Positions 26,254 through 37,200 of a stretch of 64,000 nucleotides of DNA are shown in pieces (within the stretch, counting starts at the first letter, position 1; each line of letters opens with the position of its first letter). The stretch covers positions 124,001-188,000 of the forward strand of contig NZ_JPGL01000012.1 of assembly GCF_000732615.1 (NCBI RefSeq), read 5' to 3'. The notes under the pieces are model-generated. The model worked only from the letters and a program-made list of their open reading frames with translations. It was not told where the DNA came from and did not search any database. Both the position numbers and the translations under genes were made by a program. This stretch comes from Burkholderia paludis (lineage in GTDB: Bacteria; Pseudomonadota; Gammaproteobacteria; Burkholderiales; Burkholderiaceae).

Positions 26254-27045
26254 TCACCGCGCATCCCGCTGCGCCCGCTCCGCCGCCGCGATGATCGCGT
26301 CGGCCACGGCCGTCGGCCGGCTCAGCATCGCGACATGGCTGCCGTTCACGCGCGCGACCGTCGCGCCGATCCGCTTCGCCATCGCCTCCTGCAACGCCGG
26401 ATCGATCATCCTGTCCTGCGTCGTCACGACGAACGTCGACGGCTTCGCGTGCCACGCGGCCTGCGCGACCTTCTCCGAGAGGCACCCGCCGTACCACGGC
26501 CCCTGTGTCGCCGCGACGAGGTGCTGCTGCGCGGGCGGCAGGTCCGGCGCGAAATCCTGCGCGATCGCCTGGTCCGACAGCGTCGCGAAACCGCCCGCAT
26601 CCTTGCGCAGCTCACCGGCCCATGCGGGCGCAGGCAGCCCTTGCGTGACATCGGCGATCGACTGGCCGCTGTCGGGCGCGAACGCCGCGACATAGACGAG
26701 CGACTTCACCTTGTCGTCGTTGCCGGCCTCGCTGATCACGACGCCGGCCCACGAATGGCCCACCAGCACGACCGGCCCCTTCTGCCCGTCGATCGCGCGC
26801 TTCGTGGCGGCCGCATCGTCCGCGAGCGAACTCAGCGGATTCTGCACCGACACCACGTGCAGCCCGCGCGCCTCTAGCAGCGGGATCACGCGGTTCCAGC
26901 TCGACCCGTCGGCGAACGCGCCGTGCACGAGCACGACGTTGGTGCCCTTCAGGTCCGCCTTCGGCGCAGCGTGCGCCGCGACCGCACTGCCCAGTCCGCC
27001 GACCATCGCGGCGGATACCAGTACGCGTTTCATCAAACCGGCCAT
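26254..27045 (-). CDS. exported alpha/beta-hydrolase, esterase/EstC type
   Basis: Hydrolase of 263 residues with a signal peptide (MAGLMKRVLVSAAMVG, then cleavage near AHAAP). Motifs: oxyanion HGAFADGSSW (about 42), nucleophile elbow VGHSWAG (about 97), and the late catalytic His in NGSHVAML (about 245). These fit the family of salicylate- and polyneuridine-esterase-like proteins often annotated as alpha/beta fold hydrolases. The ATG at 27045 has GGAG seven bases upstream. Substrate unknown. Confidence 0.85.
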   Translation of the reverse strand: MAGLMKRVLVSAAMVGGLGSAVAAHAAPKADLKGTNVVLVHGAFADGSSWNRVIPLLEARGLHVVSVQNPLSSLADDAAATKRAIDGQKGPVVLVGHSWAGVVISEAGNDDKVKSLVYVAAFAPDSGQSIADVTQGLPAPAWAGELRKDAGGFATLSDQAIAQDFAPDLPPAQQHLVAATQGPWYGGCLSEKVAQAAWHAKPSTFVVTTQDRMIDPALQEAMAKRIGATVARVNGSHVAMLSRPTAVADAIIAAAERAQRDAR

Positions 27046-27129
27046 CGTCCTGCTCCTTTCTCTGTCGTGTCGTTCGAATGACGTGCCTCGGCAGCAGCCG
27101 CGCCCGCATGCGGCGGACGCGGCGCCGGG

Positions 27130-27456
27130 TCACGAATGGGCATACAGGTCGTCGGCGGCGTTCCGTCCGGCGCGCGACGGGGCATCCCGATGGCCGGCAG
27201 GCGCCGATGCATCGGCCATGTTGTCGCCCTGCGACTTCGACGGGCCGTTCTGGTCGGAGCGCGCGACCTGCAGCGCGGCGGCGATGTCGTCCGGGTAGTG
27301 CGGCTCGCTCTGCGCCGGGTGGTAGCCGGCCTGTTCGAGGCGGACGAGTTCGGCACGCACGTCGGCACGCGTCAGGCCGTGGCCCGCGGTATCGGCGAAC
27401 AACCAGGCGGGGACGGCGGCGAGCGCGGCAACGGCGAGGATTCGGGCGGCTTTCAT
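27130..27456 (-). CDS. DUF4148 small exported protein
   Basis: Periplasmic protein of 108 residues with a signal peptide (MKAARILAVAALAAVPAWLFA). The DUF4148 signature is LTRADVRAELVRLEQAGYHP, followed by YPDDIAAALQ. The C-terminal 45 residues are polar and probably disordered. This family is very abundant in Burkholderia; its role is unknown. It lies 84 bp upstream of the hydrolase on the same strand. The region before it carries repeated TTTCCGG motifs. Confidence 0.9.
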   Translation of the reverse strand: MKAARILAVAALAAVPAWLFADTAGHGLTRADVRAELVRLEQAGYHPAQSEPHYPDDIAAALQVARSDQNGPSKSQGDNMADASAPAGHRDAPSRAGRNAADDLYAHS

Positions 27457-27677
27457 CAGGGTTCTCCTTCAAGGAAATGGGTCTGTCGATCATTCGGCAT
27501 CCGATGCATGTTTCCGGCATCGAACGTTTGCTGCATGTCGACAGTAGAACCCGCGCACGTATCCGGCATGTTTCCGGAACCGGGGCTTTACGCATGCCTG
27601 TTTGTCCGGAACGCCCGCAGATACGCTGCGATACACATCCGCCCGCCGCCGCGCTTCCAGCTCCCCGCGCACCCATG

Positions 27678-27708
27678 AAAAAAGGCGTGCCTCGCGCGGC
27701 ACGCCTTT
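27678..27708 (-). terminator. rho-independent terminator of the hydrolase-P460 operon
   Basis: On the minus strand AAAGGCGTGCC and its exact complement form an 11-bp stem with a 6-base loop and run into six T residues. It lies 27 bp after the P460 stop codon. Confidence 0.9.
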
Positions 27709-27734
27709 CGCTTCGCCGGTCACGCGCGCTCACG

Positions 27735-28277
27735 TCATGGCGCGAGCCGCGTGAACACGTCGTCGTGGTTCTTCACCCGCGCCTGGTGGCACGCGAAACA
27801 CGTCTGGTGCTGGCCGATGTCGGCCGGCACGCCGTCGATGAAACGCCCGTAGCCCCAGCCGCCCGTCGACGCATAGCGCCGCGAATCCTTCACCATCACC
27901 TGCACGGTCGTCGCGTGGCCGGGCACCGTCGCCGGCGCGAACTCGTCGGACTGCCTGCGCTTGTACGCGAGCTTCACGAGGATCGCGCCGTCGGGGAACG
28001 GCAGCGTCGCCTGTTCGAGCGCGCGGATCGCGACGGGGTTGCCGAGCACCACGCGCAGCTCGTCGAGCGGCGCGGCCTCTTCGGCCGGCGCGACCATTTC
28101 CCACTTGCGGTAGCCGGGCGGAATCGACACGCCGTAGATCGGCGACACGGCCGCCGCCGGCTTCGGCTGCTCCGCGAACGCTGCCGGCCCGCCGGCAGCC
28201 CACACGCCGGCCAGCAGCACGCCCGCGACGAGCGCGCGGTGCGCACCGCGACGCCACTCCCCCACGCCCGCCCACAT
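27735..28277 (-). CDS. cytochrome P460-family exported protein
   Basis: Periplasmic c-type heme protein of 180 residues. After a signal segment (residues about 1-35, cleavage near AFAEQ), it has the P460-domain core IPPGYRKWEMVAPAEE, VLGNPVAIRALEQ and LPFPDGAILVKLAYKR, and the heme-attachment motif CFACH near the C-terminus. P460 proteins oxidise hydroxylamine or act as peroxidase-like hemes. Its ATG overlaps the stop of the upstream hydrolase by one base (TGATG), so the two are coupled. A terminator follows. Confidence 0.88.
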   Translation of the reverse strand: MWAGVGEWRRGAHRALVAGVLLAGVWAAGGPAAFAEQPKPAAAVSPIYGVSIPPGYRKWEMVAPAEEAAPLDELRVVLGNPVAIRALEQATLPFPDGAILVKLAYKRRQSDEFAPATVPGHATTVQVMVKDSRRYASTGGWGYGRFIDGVPADIGQHQTCFACHQARVKNHDDVFTRLAP

Positions 28278-29320
28278 CACAGCTGCTCCACTTGCAGGAT
28301 TGCGTCGGCGAACGCCTGCGGCGCTTCCTGCGGCAGGTTGTGGCCGATGCCGCCGGAGATCGTCCGGTGCTGGTACTTGCCCGCGAACTTCTTCGCATAC
28401 GCGGCCGGCTCCGGATGCGGCGCGCCGTTCGCGTCGCCTTCCATCGTGATCGTCGGCGCCGTGATGACGGGCCCCGCCGCCAGCCGCCGCTCGATCTCGT
28501 CGTATTGCGCCTCGCCCTTCGCGAGCCCGAGGCGCCAGCGATAGTTGTGGATCACGACGGCCACATGATCGGGATTCCGGAACGATGCCGCCGTGCGCGC
28601 GTAGGTCTCGTCGGAGAACTGCCACTTCGGCGACGCGAGTTGCCAGATCAGCTTGTTGAACGCATCGCGGTTCGCCGCATAGCCCAGCGCGCCGCGCTCG
28701 GTCGTGAAGTAGAACTGGTACCACCACTGGAATTCGGCCTGCGGCGGCAGCGGCTTGCGGTTCGCCTCCTGGCTGCCGATCAGGTAGCCGCTCACCGACA
28801 CCAGCGCCTTCACGCGCTGCGGCCACAGCGCCGCGACGATGTCGGCGGTGCGCGCGCCCCAGTCGTAGCCGCCGAACACCGCGCGCTCGATCTTCAGCGC
28901 GTCCATCAGCGCGACGATGTCGACGGCCGTCACCGCCTGCTGGCCGTTGCGCACCGTGTCGGCCGAACGGAACGTCGTCGTGCCGTAGCCGCGCAGGTAA
29001 GGCACGATCACGCGATAGCCGGCCGCGACCAGCAGCGGCGCGACGTCCGCATAGCTGTGGATGTCGTACGGCCAGCCGTGCAGCAGGAACACCGCGGGGC
29101 CGTCCCTCGGCCCGAGGTCCGCATACCCGACGTTGAGCACGCCCGCGTCGATCTGGTGGATCGTGCCCAGCGACGCGACGCCGGCCGGGCGCTGCGCCGC
29201 CGGGGCGTTGGGCGCCGGCTGCGCCTGCGCCAGCGCGCCGAATCCGAGGTCGGCGAGGCTCAGGCTCGCCAGGGTCGAGCCCAGGATCAGGCGGCGGCGG
29301 GTATTCACGGTATCGGGCAT
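28277..29320 (-). CDS. Tat-exported alpha/beta-hydrolase, epoxide-hydrolase-like
   Basis: Hydrolase of 347 residues. It begins with a twin-arginine signal (NTRRRLILGS) and an Ala-rich hydrophobic stretch. The oxyanion motif is LLHGWPYDIHSYADV and the nucleophile elbow GGYDWGAR has Asp in place of Ser, the sign of epoxide hydrolases and haloalkane dehalogenases. A late ISGGIGHNLPQEAP holds the catalytic His. The ATG at 29320 was chosen because it gives the Tat signal; a longer frame upstream has no support. It is coupled to cytochrome P460. Confidence 0.87.
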   Translation of the reverse strand: MPDTVNTRRRLILGSTLASLSLADLGFGALAQAQPAPNAPAAQRPAGVASLGTIHQIDAGVLNVGYADLGPRDGPAVFLLHGWPYDIHSYADVAPLLVAAGYRVIVPYLRGYGTTTFRSADTVRNGQQAVTAVDIVALMDALKIERAVFGGYDWGARTADIVAALWPQRVKALVSVSGYLIGSQEANRKPLPPQAEFQWWYQFYFTTERGALGYAANRDAFNKLIWQLASPKWQFSDETYARTAASFRNPDHVAVVIHNYRWRLGLAKGEAQYDEIERRLAAGPVITAPTITMEGDANGAPHPEPAAYAKKFAGKYQHRTISGGIGHNLPQEAPQAFADAILQVEQL

Positions 29321-29647
29321 GACGTGTTCTCCAGTGTCGGTTTCCAAGGAAGGCGCCCGCGGCACGTGCGGGCATTCGGGTCGCGCCGTTCGCGGCGGCC
29401 GCACATCGAACCGCGCCGCCGCGTGAAGCGCTTCACCGGTTTTATAGCGGAACGCCCGGAAGGCTTTGTATCCCAACGTATCCGCGTGCGAACACGACAT
29501 ACAGCGATTCAAAAATCGCCGGGGAAACGACGCTTCCGGGCGTCCTCGCCTACCCGTTCCGTCGCGACAGCCCGCCGCGTGCGCCGGGCCAGCCAGCGAA
29601 CGCGGGCCGCATCGGCAACCGGCCCGCGTTGGCCCGGCGTCGCCCGC
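29321..29647. other. promoter region of the hydrolase-P460 operon
   Basis: A 327-bp gap. It contains a perfect palindrome (29423-29436) just downstream of a TATAAA -10-like box reading toward the hydrolase. Nothing else is coding. Confidence 0.6.
29423..29436. promoter_or_regulatory. 14-bp palindrome, possible repressor operator
   Basis: GTGAAGCGCTTCAC is a perfect palindrome, located 5 bp downstream of a minus-strand TATAAA box (29441-29446), so it would overlap the transcription start. It resembles LacI-type operators in its AGCGCT core. Confidence 0.5.
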
Positions 29648-30928
29648 CTACGCGCGACGCAACGGCCGCAACCCGGCCCGCACCTCGCGGGCAAACAGGT
29701 CCGGCTCCTCCCATGCCGCGAAATGCCCGCCCTTGTCGACTTCGTTGAAGTAGATCAGGTTGTGATAGCTGCGCTCGGCCCAGCTGCGCGGCGCCTGGTA
29801 GATCTCGCCGGGGAACACCGTGATCGCGGCCGGCAGCGCGATATCCACCGCGTTGAAGTTGTTCGAGTGATCCTCCCAGTAGATCTGCGCGGCCGATGTC
29901 GCGGTGTTCGTCAGCCAGTACAGCGAGATGTCGTCGAGAATCTCGTCGCGCGGAATCGAGCGTTCGGGCACGCCGCCGCTGTACGTCCACTGCGAGATCT
30001 TGTCGAACATCCACGCGGCCTGCCCGGACGGCGAATCGGCGAGCGCATAGCCGACCGTCTGCGGGCGCGTGACCATCATCGCCGAGTAGCCGCAGTTGTC
30101 GCGATAGAACGTCGCGAGCTTCTCGTACGCGGCCGTCTCCTTCGGCGACAGCGACGCCGGCGCGGGCGCATCGGTCGCGAGCAGCGTCGCGATGTCCGGC
30201 GGCACCGTCGCCGGCATGTTCACGTGTATCCCGGCCAGCCCCTGCACGCGCTGCATCGCCATCCGGTGCGAGATCACCGAGCCGCAGTCGCCGCCCTGCG
30301 ACACGAAGCGCGTATAGCCGAGGCGCGCCATCAGCTCGCCCCATGCGCGCGCGATGTGGTCGGAACCCCAGCCGGTCTGCGTCGGCCGCCCGGAGAAACC
30401 GAAGCCCGGCAACGACGGCACGACGACATGGAACGCATCGTCCGCGCTCGCGCCGTGCGCGGTCGGGTCGGTCAGCGGCCCGATCGCCTTCAGCAACTCG
30501 AAGATCGAACCGGGCCAGCCGTGCGTCATGATCAACGGCAGCGCATTCTCGTGCCGCGAGCGCACGTGAATGAAGTGAATGTCGAGCCCGTCGATTTCCG
30601 TGATGAACATCGGGAAGCCGTTCAGGCGCGCCTCACCCTTGCGCCAGTCGTACTCGGTGCCCCAGTAGCGCAGCAGCGCCTGCATGCGCGCGAGCCGCAC
30701 GCCCTGCGATTCGTCGGCAACGGTCTCGCGGCCCGGCCAGCGCGTCGCGGCGATGCGGCGCCGCAGGTCGGCCACGGCGTCGTCGGGAATGTGGGCGGTG
30801 AACGGGCGTATGCCGCTCGCGCCGGTCGCGGCACGCAGCGCCGCCGTGGGCAGCATCGCCGAGACCCCGGCGGCCACGGATGTGGCCAGCAGGTGGCGAC
30901 GCATCGGGGAAAACGGTGTGGAAGACAT
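29648..30928 (-). CDS. exported epoxide hydrolase with EHN domain
   Basis: Epoxide hydrolase of 426 residues. After a twin-arginine-like signal (SPMRRHLLATSVAAG) comes the N-terminal EHN domain (IPDDAVADLRRRIAATRWPG...ARMQALLRYWGTEYDWRKGE) and the alpha/beta-hydrolase domain. HGWPGS is the oxyanion region, VSQGGDCGSVISH the nucleophile Asp elbow, and DKGGHFAAWEEPDLF near the end the catalytic His. The ATG at 30928 was chosen to begin the signal peptide; GGAG lies upstream. Substrate not known. Confidence 0.9.
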   Translation of the reverse strand: MSSTPFSPMRRHLLATSVAAGVSAMLPTAALRAATGASGIRPFTAHIPDDAVADLRRRIAATRWPGRETVADESQGVRLARMQALLRYWGTEYDWRKGEARLNGFPMFITEIDGLDIHFIHVRSRHENALPLIMTHGWPGSIFELLKAIGPLTDPTAHGASADDAFHVVVPSLPGFGFSGRPTQTGWGSDHIARAWGELMARLGYTRFVSQGGDCGSVISHRMAMQRVQGLAGIHVNMPATVPPDIATLLATDAPAPASLSPKETAAYEKLATFYRDNCGYSAMMVTRPQTVGYALADSPSGQAAWMFDKISQWTYSGGVPERSIPRDEILDDISLYWLTNTATSAAQIYWEDHSNNFNAVDIALPAAITVFPGEIYQAPRSWAERSYHNLIYFNEVDKGGHFAAWEEPDLFAREVRAGLRPLRRA

Positions 30929-31235
30929 CGTGCGGCATCTCCTTTCGTGAAGTGGAAAGTGAACATGCCGCGCGCGCAAGCGCACCGTGGCTTTCAATCC
31001 GGCGCGCCCTCGTCACGCGGCGTCGCTCATTTGAAAGGTCCGATGTATCCGGGATTTGTCCCGTTTGTATGTGTATGTAGCAGCCGCTTGCGGTGGCTGC
31101 GCGGCGACAGGAAGCCGCCGACGCCCGGTTTCGGGCCGTGACGCGGTCACGCCCTCTCGCGCTTGTCCTGCTTGAACGACGGGGGGCGGCCGGCCGCCCC
31201 CGCATGGCGCTGCCGGCCGGCGGCCCGGCCCGCGT
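30929..31235. other. intergenic region containing the left copy of a diverged repeat
   Basis: The gap upstream of the epoxide hydrolase and downstream of the autotransporter. It contains repeat copy A (30961-31108) and a 20-bp perfect palindrome GGGGGCGGCCGGCCGCCCCC (31182-31201), which may stop autotransporter transcription. No gene was seen. Confidence 0.6.
30961..31108 (+). repeat. diverged direct repeat, copy A (left of autotransporter block)
   Basis: About 148 bp that align without major gaps to 41913-42060; by eye roughly three in four bases match, with long identical words such as TCCGGCGCGCCC and GTCACGCGGCG. Both copies end in a hairpin with a conserved CCGC/GCGG core inside GCAG/CTGC. 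Confidence 0.7.
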
Positions 31236-34200
31236 TCAGAACTGGTAGCCCACCCGGACGCTGCCCTGCTGCATCGACGCCCCCCCGGTGTTGATGACGG
31301 CGTCGTAGTTCAACGACACGTCGAGGCGCTTCGACAGATGCATCGAGACACCGGCGCCGGTCGAGAGATACCCGTGCGGCAAGTTCGTCCCCGGCGCCGC
31401 GAACTGCGTCCCGTCCTGCGCGGCAACCGTGATCGCGCGGTGCGTGTCGAGCACCTCGCGGGCGTAACCCAAGCGCAACTGCACGTTCACCGGCTTGAGT
31501 TCGCTGCCGAAGGCCTGATCGAGCGTGACGCCGGCATAGGGCTGCAGGCTGTGGACGTTGTCGGTGCCGACGTTCAGGTCCTGGCCGCCCGCCCCGCTTT
31601 CGCCGAAACCGTTCGCGTGGAAGTAGGCGTAACGCAGGCCGATACGCGGGGTCAACGTCACGCCGCCGAATGCGAGCGGCAGGCTGGCCTGCGCGCCCGT
31701 GGTCACTTCCTGGCCCATGTGGTCGCCCGTGGCGCTGCCCGGCGCGCCGAGCGGGCGCTTCTGCGCAAGGAAGTCGAGGCCCGCGCCCAGCGTCGCCGCG
31801 AGGTTCACCGGCCCCACGAAGCGGCTGCCGTACAGCGCGGCGCGCAGCGTGTCGGTCGTGCCCGTGTCGCCGGTGACCTGCTCGCCGATGTCCGCGTGAC
31901 TGTAGCTCGCGGCCACCCCGACCGTATAGTCGCCGCGCTTCTGGTCGAGCCCGGCAAGGAAGCCGTAGCGGGTCGACTGGAAGCCGGGCGCGCCGTTCGT
32001 GCCGCCGACCTTGGTCTGGCTGGCCGTCGCGGTGATCCAGCCGTCCGGGTTCGCGGCCGTCGCGGCCGATGCGCGGTCGAGACGATCGAGCAGCGCGCTG
32101 CCGGCCGCCTGGGCGCCGAGCGCGACCGACGTGCCCACCGCCGTATAGATGCCGGTGTCGACCGGTGCGACCACGATCGGCGCGCCCGGCGTAGCCGGCG
32201 CGCCGGGCGCGCTCAGCGTGAGGTCGACGGCGGTCGCGCCGTACGCGATCGACGGCGTCAGGGTACCGAGGTTCGCGGTGCCGGTGCTGGTGACGTTGCC
32301 GAACGTGCCGCTCAGGCTCTGGGCCGCAACGAGCGTGTACTGCTTCGCCGAATACGTGCCCGGATCGTAGGTGATCGCCAGCGTGCCGCCCAGCGTCGCG
32401 GCGCCGTTGACCTTCAGCTGGGACGCCGCCGTCGGGCTGACCTCGACCGCCAGCGTGGCATTGCCGGCCTGCTTGTAGTTGCCCCCCACCGTCAGCGTAC
32501 CGATCGAGCCGCCCGGCATGACCGTGCCGTTGTTCGTCACGCTGCCCGCCACCGTGCCGTGGCCGCGCAGCGTACCCGGCAGATCGACCAGGACGTCGCC
32601 GCCGAGCCTGGCCGAAGGCGTATCGATGTCGCCCACCTCGAGCCGGCCCTGCGCCACTTCGGTGATGCCGCTGAACCCCGCGCTGTTGCCGTTGACGATC
32701 AGCGATCCGCTGTTGCCCGAGACCAGCAGCTTGCCCGTGCCGTTGAAGGTCCCGCCGAAAGTGCCGGCGGCGTTCGTGAGCGTGAGCGTCCGGCTGCCGA
32801 GCTCGACCATGCCGCCGCCGGCCAGGTTCGCGACCGAGGCGCCGCTCGTCGTACCCGAGAGGTTCAGGGTTCCGTTGACGGTGACGCCGCTCGACTGCGC
32901 AATGCTGCCCGCGCCGCTCAGCGCCAGTTCCGCGCCGCTGGCGATCGTGGTGGCGCCCGCGTACGTGTTCGCCCCGGTGAGCGTCTGCGTGCCGCTGGTC
33001 ATCGTCAGCCCGCTGCCGCCCGAAATCACGCCGCCGAAACTGCCGTTCACGCCGGAAAGCGCCAGCCCCGCGTTGCCGAGCGTGACGTTGCCGGTGCCCG
33101 ACAACGCGCTGATCGCGCCTTCGACCACCAGCTTGCCGTTATCCACGACATTGCCCAGCGCGATGTTGTTCGCGTTCGACAGGATGAGCGTGGCGGCGCT
33201 CCCGATCGTCGTGATGCCCGAATAGGTGCTGATCCCCGTCAGGGTCTGGCTACCGCTGGCGATCGTGAGACCGCCGGTGCCGGAAATCGCGCCGCTGTAG
33301 ACGCCGGTCGCGTTCGTGAGCGTGAGCGTGCGGCTGCCCAGCGTCACGCCGCCCGAGCCCGTCAGGCTCGTGACCGAGGCGCCGTTCGTCGTGCCCGAGA
33401 TGTCCAGCGTGCCGTTGTCGATCACGCCGCTCGACTGGGCCACGCTGCCCGTGCCGCTCAACGCCAGCGTTGCGCCGCGGCCGATCGTGGTCGCCCCCGT
33501 GTAGGTGTTCGCACCGCCCAGCGTTTGCGTGCCGCCCGTCAGCGTCAGCCCGCCGCTGCCGGACATCGCACCGCCGAAGGCGCCCGCGCCTTTCGTCAGC
33601 GTGAGCGTCTGGCTGCCCAGCGTCACGCCGCCCGCCCCCGACAGGCTCGCGAGCGAGACGCCCGCCGTCGCGCCCGAGAGGTTCAGCGTGCCGTTGTCGT
33701 TGACCGCGCTCGACGCGATGCTGCCCGCGCCGCTCAATGCCAGCGTCGCGCCGCCGGCGATCGTGGTCGCGCCCGTGTAGGTGTTCGCGCCGCTCAGCGT
33801 TTCGCTGCCGCTCGCCAGTGTCAGTCCGCCGCTGCCGGCAATCGCGCCGCCAAAGGTGTCGCCGGCCTTCGTCAGCGTGAGCGTCTGGCTCCCCAGCGTC
33901 ACGCCGCCCGAACCCGCCAGGCTCGTGACCGCAGCACCCGCCGTCGTACCCGAGAGATCGAGCACACCGTTGTCGGCAACCGCGCTCGACGCGATGCTGC
34001 CCGTGCCGCTCAATGCCAGCGTCGCACCGCCGGCGATCGCGGTTGCGCCCGTGTAGGTGTTCGCGCCGCCCAGCGTTTCGGTGCCGCTCGCCAGCGTCAG
34101 CCCGCCGCTGCCTGCAATTGCGCCGCCGAAAGTATCGCCGGCCTTCGTCAGCGTGAGCGTCTGGCTGCCCAGCGTGACCCCGCCCGAACCCGCCAGGCTC

Positions 34201-37200
34201 GCGAGCGACGCACCCGCCGTCGTGCCCGAGAGGTCCAGCGTCCCGTTGTCGATCACGCCGCTCGACCGGGCCACACTGCCCGTACCGCTCAATGCCAGCG
34301 TCGCGCCGCCGGCGATCGTGGTTGCGCCCGTGTAGGTGTTCGCGCCGCCCAGCGTTTCCGTGCCGCTCGCCAGCGTCAGCCCGCCGTTGCCCGCAATCGC
34401 GCCGCTGAACGTGTTCGCGGCCTTGGTCAGCGTCAGTGTCTGGTTGCCGAGCGTCACGCTCCCCGAACCCAGGAGGGTCGAGATCGACGCGCCGGCCGTC
34501 GTGCCCGAGAGGTCCAGCGCGCCGTCGTCGACAATGCCGGCCGACTGGGCGATGCTGCCCGCGCCGCTCAGCGCGAGCGTCGCGCCGCTGTCGATCAGCG
34601 TCACGCCCGTATAGGCGTTCGCCCCACTCAACGTCAGCGTGCCGGCACCGTTGCTGCTGGTGACGCTCAGGCCGCCCGCGCCGCCGATGACGCCGCCGAG
34701 GGTCGACGCCTGGCCGTCGGTGTCGACCGTGCCGCCGCGACTGTTCAGCGTCACACTGCGGCTGGACGTGATGCCCGCCGTCGTCCGAAGCGTACCGCCA
34801 TTGAGCGTCAGCGCGCCCGAGGCGGCGCCCAGATTCGCGTCCGACGACACGACCAGCGTGCCGGCCTCGATCGTCGTGCCGCCCGTATAGGTATTGGCGC
34901 CGCCCAGCGTTTCGACGCCGCTCGCCAGCGTCAGCCCGCTGTCGCCGGAAATCACGCCGCCGAAACTGCCGTTCGCGCCAGAAAGCGTCAGCCCCGAGCC
35001 GCCGAGCGCGAGGTTGCCGTTACCCGACAATGCGCCGATCGTGCCTTCGACCATCATCTTGCCGTAGTCCACGACATTGCCCAGCGCGATGTTGTTCGCA
35101 TTCGACAGGATGAGCGTGGCGGCGCTCCCGATCGTCGTGATGCCCGTGTACGTGCTGATCCCCGTCAGGGTCTGGGTGCCGCTGGCGATCGTGAGACCGC
35201 CCGTGCCGGAGATCGCGCCGCCGTAGACGCCGGTCGCGTTCGTGAGCGTGAGCGTGCGGCTGCCCAGCGTCACGCCGCCCGAGCCCGTCAGGCTCGTGAC
35301 CGAGGCGCCGTTCGTCGTGCCCGAGATGTCCAGCGTGCCGTTGTCGATCACGCCGCTCGACTGGGCCACGCTGCCCGCGCCGCTCAGCGCGAGCGTCGCG
35401 CCGCCGGCGATCGTGGTCGCGCCCGTGTAGGTGTTCGCACCGCCCAGCGTTTGCGTGCCGCCCGTCAACGTCAGCCCGCCGCTGCCGGACATCGCACCGC
35501 CGAAGGCGCCCGCGCCTTTCGTCAGCGTGAGCGTCTGGCCGCCCAGCGTCACGCCGCCCGACCCCGACAGGCTCGCGAGCGAGGCGCCCGCCGTCGCGCC
35601 CGAGAGGTCCAGCGTGCCGTTGTCGTTGACCGCGCTCGACGCGATGCTGCCCGCGCCGCTCAGCGCAAGCTTCGCACCGCCGGCGATCGTGGTCGCGCCC
35701 GTGTAGGTGTTCGTGCCGCCCAGCGTTTCCGTGCCGCTTGCCAGTGTCAGCCCGCCATTGCCTGCAATCGCACCACTGAAGGTGTCGCCGGCCTTTGTCA
35801 GCGTGAGCGTCTGGTTGCCCAACGTCACGCCGCCCGAACCCGACAGGCTCGTGACCGCCGCGCCGGCCGTCGTGCCCGAGAGGTCCAGCGTACCGTTGTC
35901 GGTCACGCCGCTCGACTTGGCCACGCTGCCCGTGCCGCTCAATGCCAGCGTTGCGCCGCCGGCGATCGTGGTTGCGCCCGTGTAGGTGTTCGCGCCACCC
36001 AGCGTTTCGGTGCCGCTCGCCAGCGTCAGCCCGCCGCTGCCGGCCATCGCGCCGCCGAAGGTGTCGCCGGCCTTCGTCAGCGTGAGCGTCTGGTTGCCCA
36101 GCGTCACGCCGCCCGAACCTGCCAGGCTCGCGAGCGCGGCGCCCGCCGTCGCGCCCGAGAGGTTCAGCGTACCGTTGTCGGTGACATTGCTTGAAGCAGC
36201 GCTGCCCGTGCCGCTCAATGCCAGCGTCGCGCCGCCGGCGATCGTGGTTGCGCCCGTGTAGGTGTTCGCGCCGCCCAGCGTTTCGGTGCCGCTGGCCAGC
36301 GTCAGCCCGCCGTTGCCGGATATCGCGCCACTGAAGGTGTCGCCGGCCTTCGTCAGCGTGAGCGTCTGGTTGCCGAGCGTCACGCCGCCCGAACCCGCCA
36401 GGCTCGCGAGCGAGACGCCCGCCGTCGCGCCCGAGAGATCCAGCGTGCCGTTGTCGGCGACCGCGCTCGACGCGATGCTGCCCGCGCCGCTCAATGCCAG
36501 CGTCGCGCCGCCGGCGATCGTGGTCGCGCCCGTGTAGGTGTTCGCGCCGCTCAGCGTTTCGGTGCCGCTGGCCAGCGTCAACCCGCCGCTGCCGGCCATC
36601 GCGCCGCCGAAGGTGTCGCCGGCCTTCGTCAGCGTCAGCGTCTGGCTGCCCAGCGTCACGCCGCCCGACCCTGCCAGGCTCGCGATCGACGCACCGTTCG
36701 TCGTACCCGAGAGGTCGAGCGTACCGTTGTCGGTCACGCCGCTCGACGCGATGCTGCCGGCACCGCTCAGCGCCAGCACCGCGCCGCCGGCGATCGTGGT
36801 CGCGCCCGAGTACGTGTTCACGCCGCCCAGCGTTTCGGTGCCGCTGGCCAGCGTCAGCCCGCCGTTGCCCGACATCGCGCCGTTGAACACGCCTGCGGCA
36901 TTCGTGAGCGTGAGCGTCTGGTTGCCCAGCGTCACGCCGCCCAGGCCCGTCAGGCTCGCGACCGAGGCGCCGGCCGTCGTGCCCGAGAGGTCCAGCGTGC
37001 CGTTGTCGATCACGCCGCTCGACCGGGCCACACTGCCCGTACCGCTCAATGCCAGCGTCGCGCCGGCGGCGATCGTGGTCGCACCCGTGTAGGTGTTCGC
37101 GCCGCCGAGCGTTTCCGTGCCGCCTTCCAGCGTCAGCCCGCCGCTGCCCGACATCACGCCGCCGAACGTATCGCCGGCCGTCGCCAGCGTGAGTGTCTGG

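Noticed and set aside
31338..36194. A 1618-codon open frame on the plus strand, plus a series of 91-92-codon frames
   Set aside because: They are antisense to the autotransporter and repeat with its 276-279 bp period. Composition (Arg/Ala-rich, or Pro/Ser/Val-rich) is what GC-rich repeats give in other frames; there is no start signal.
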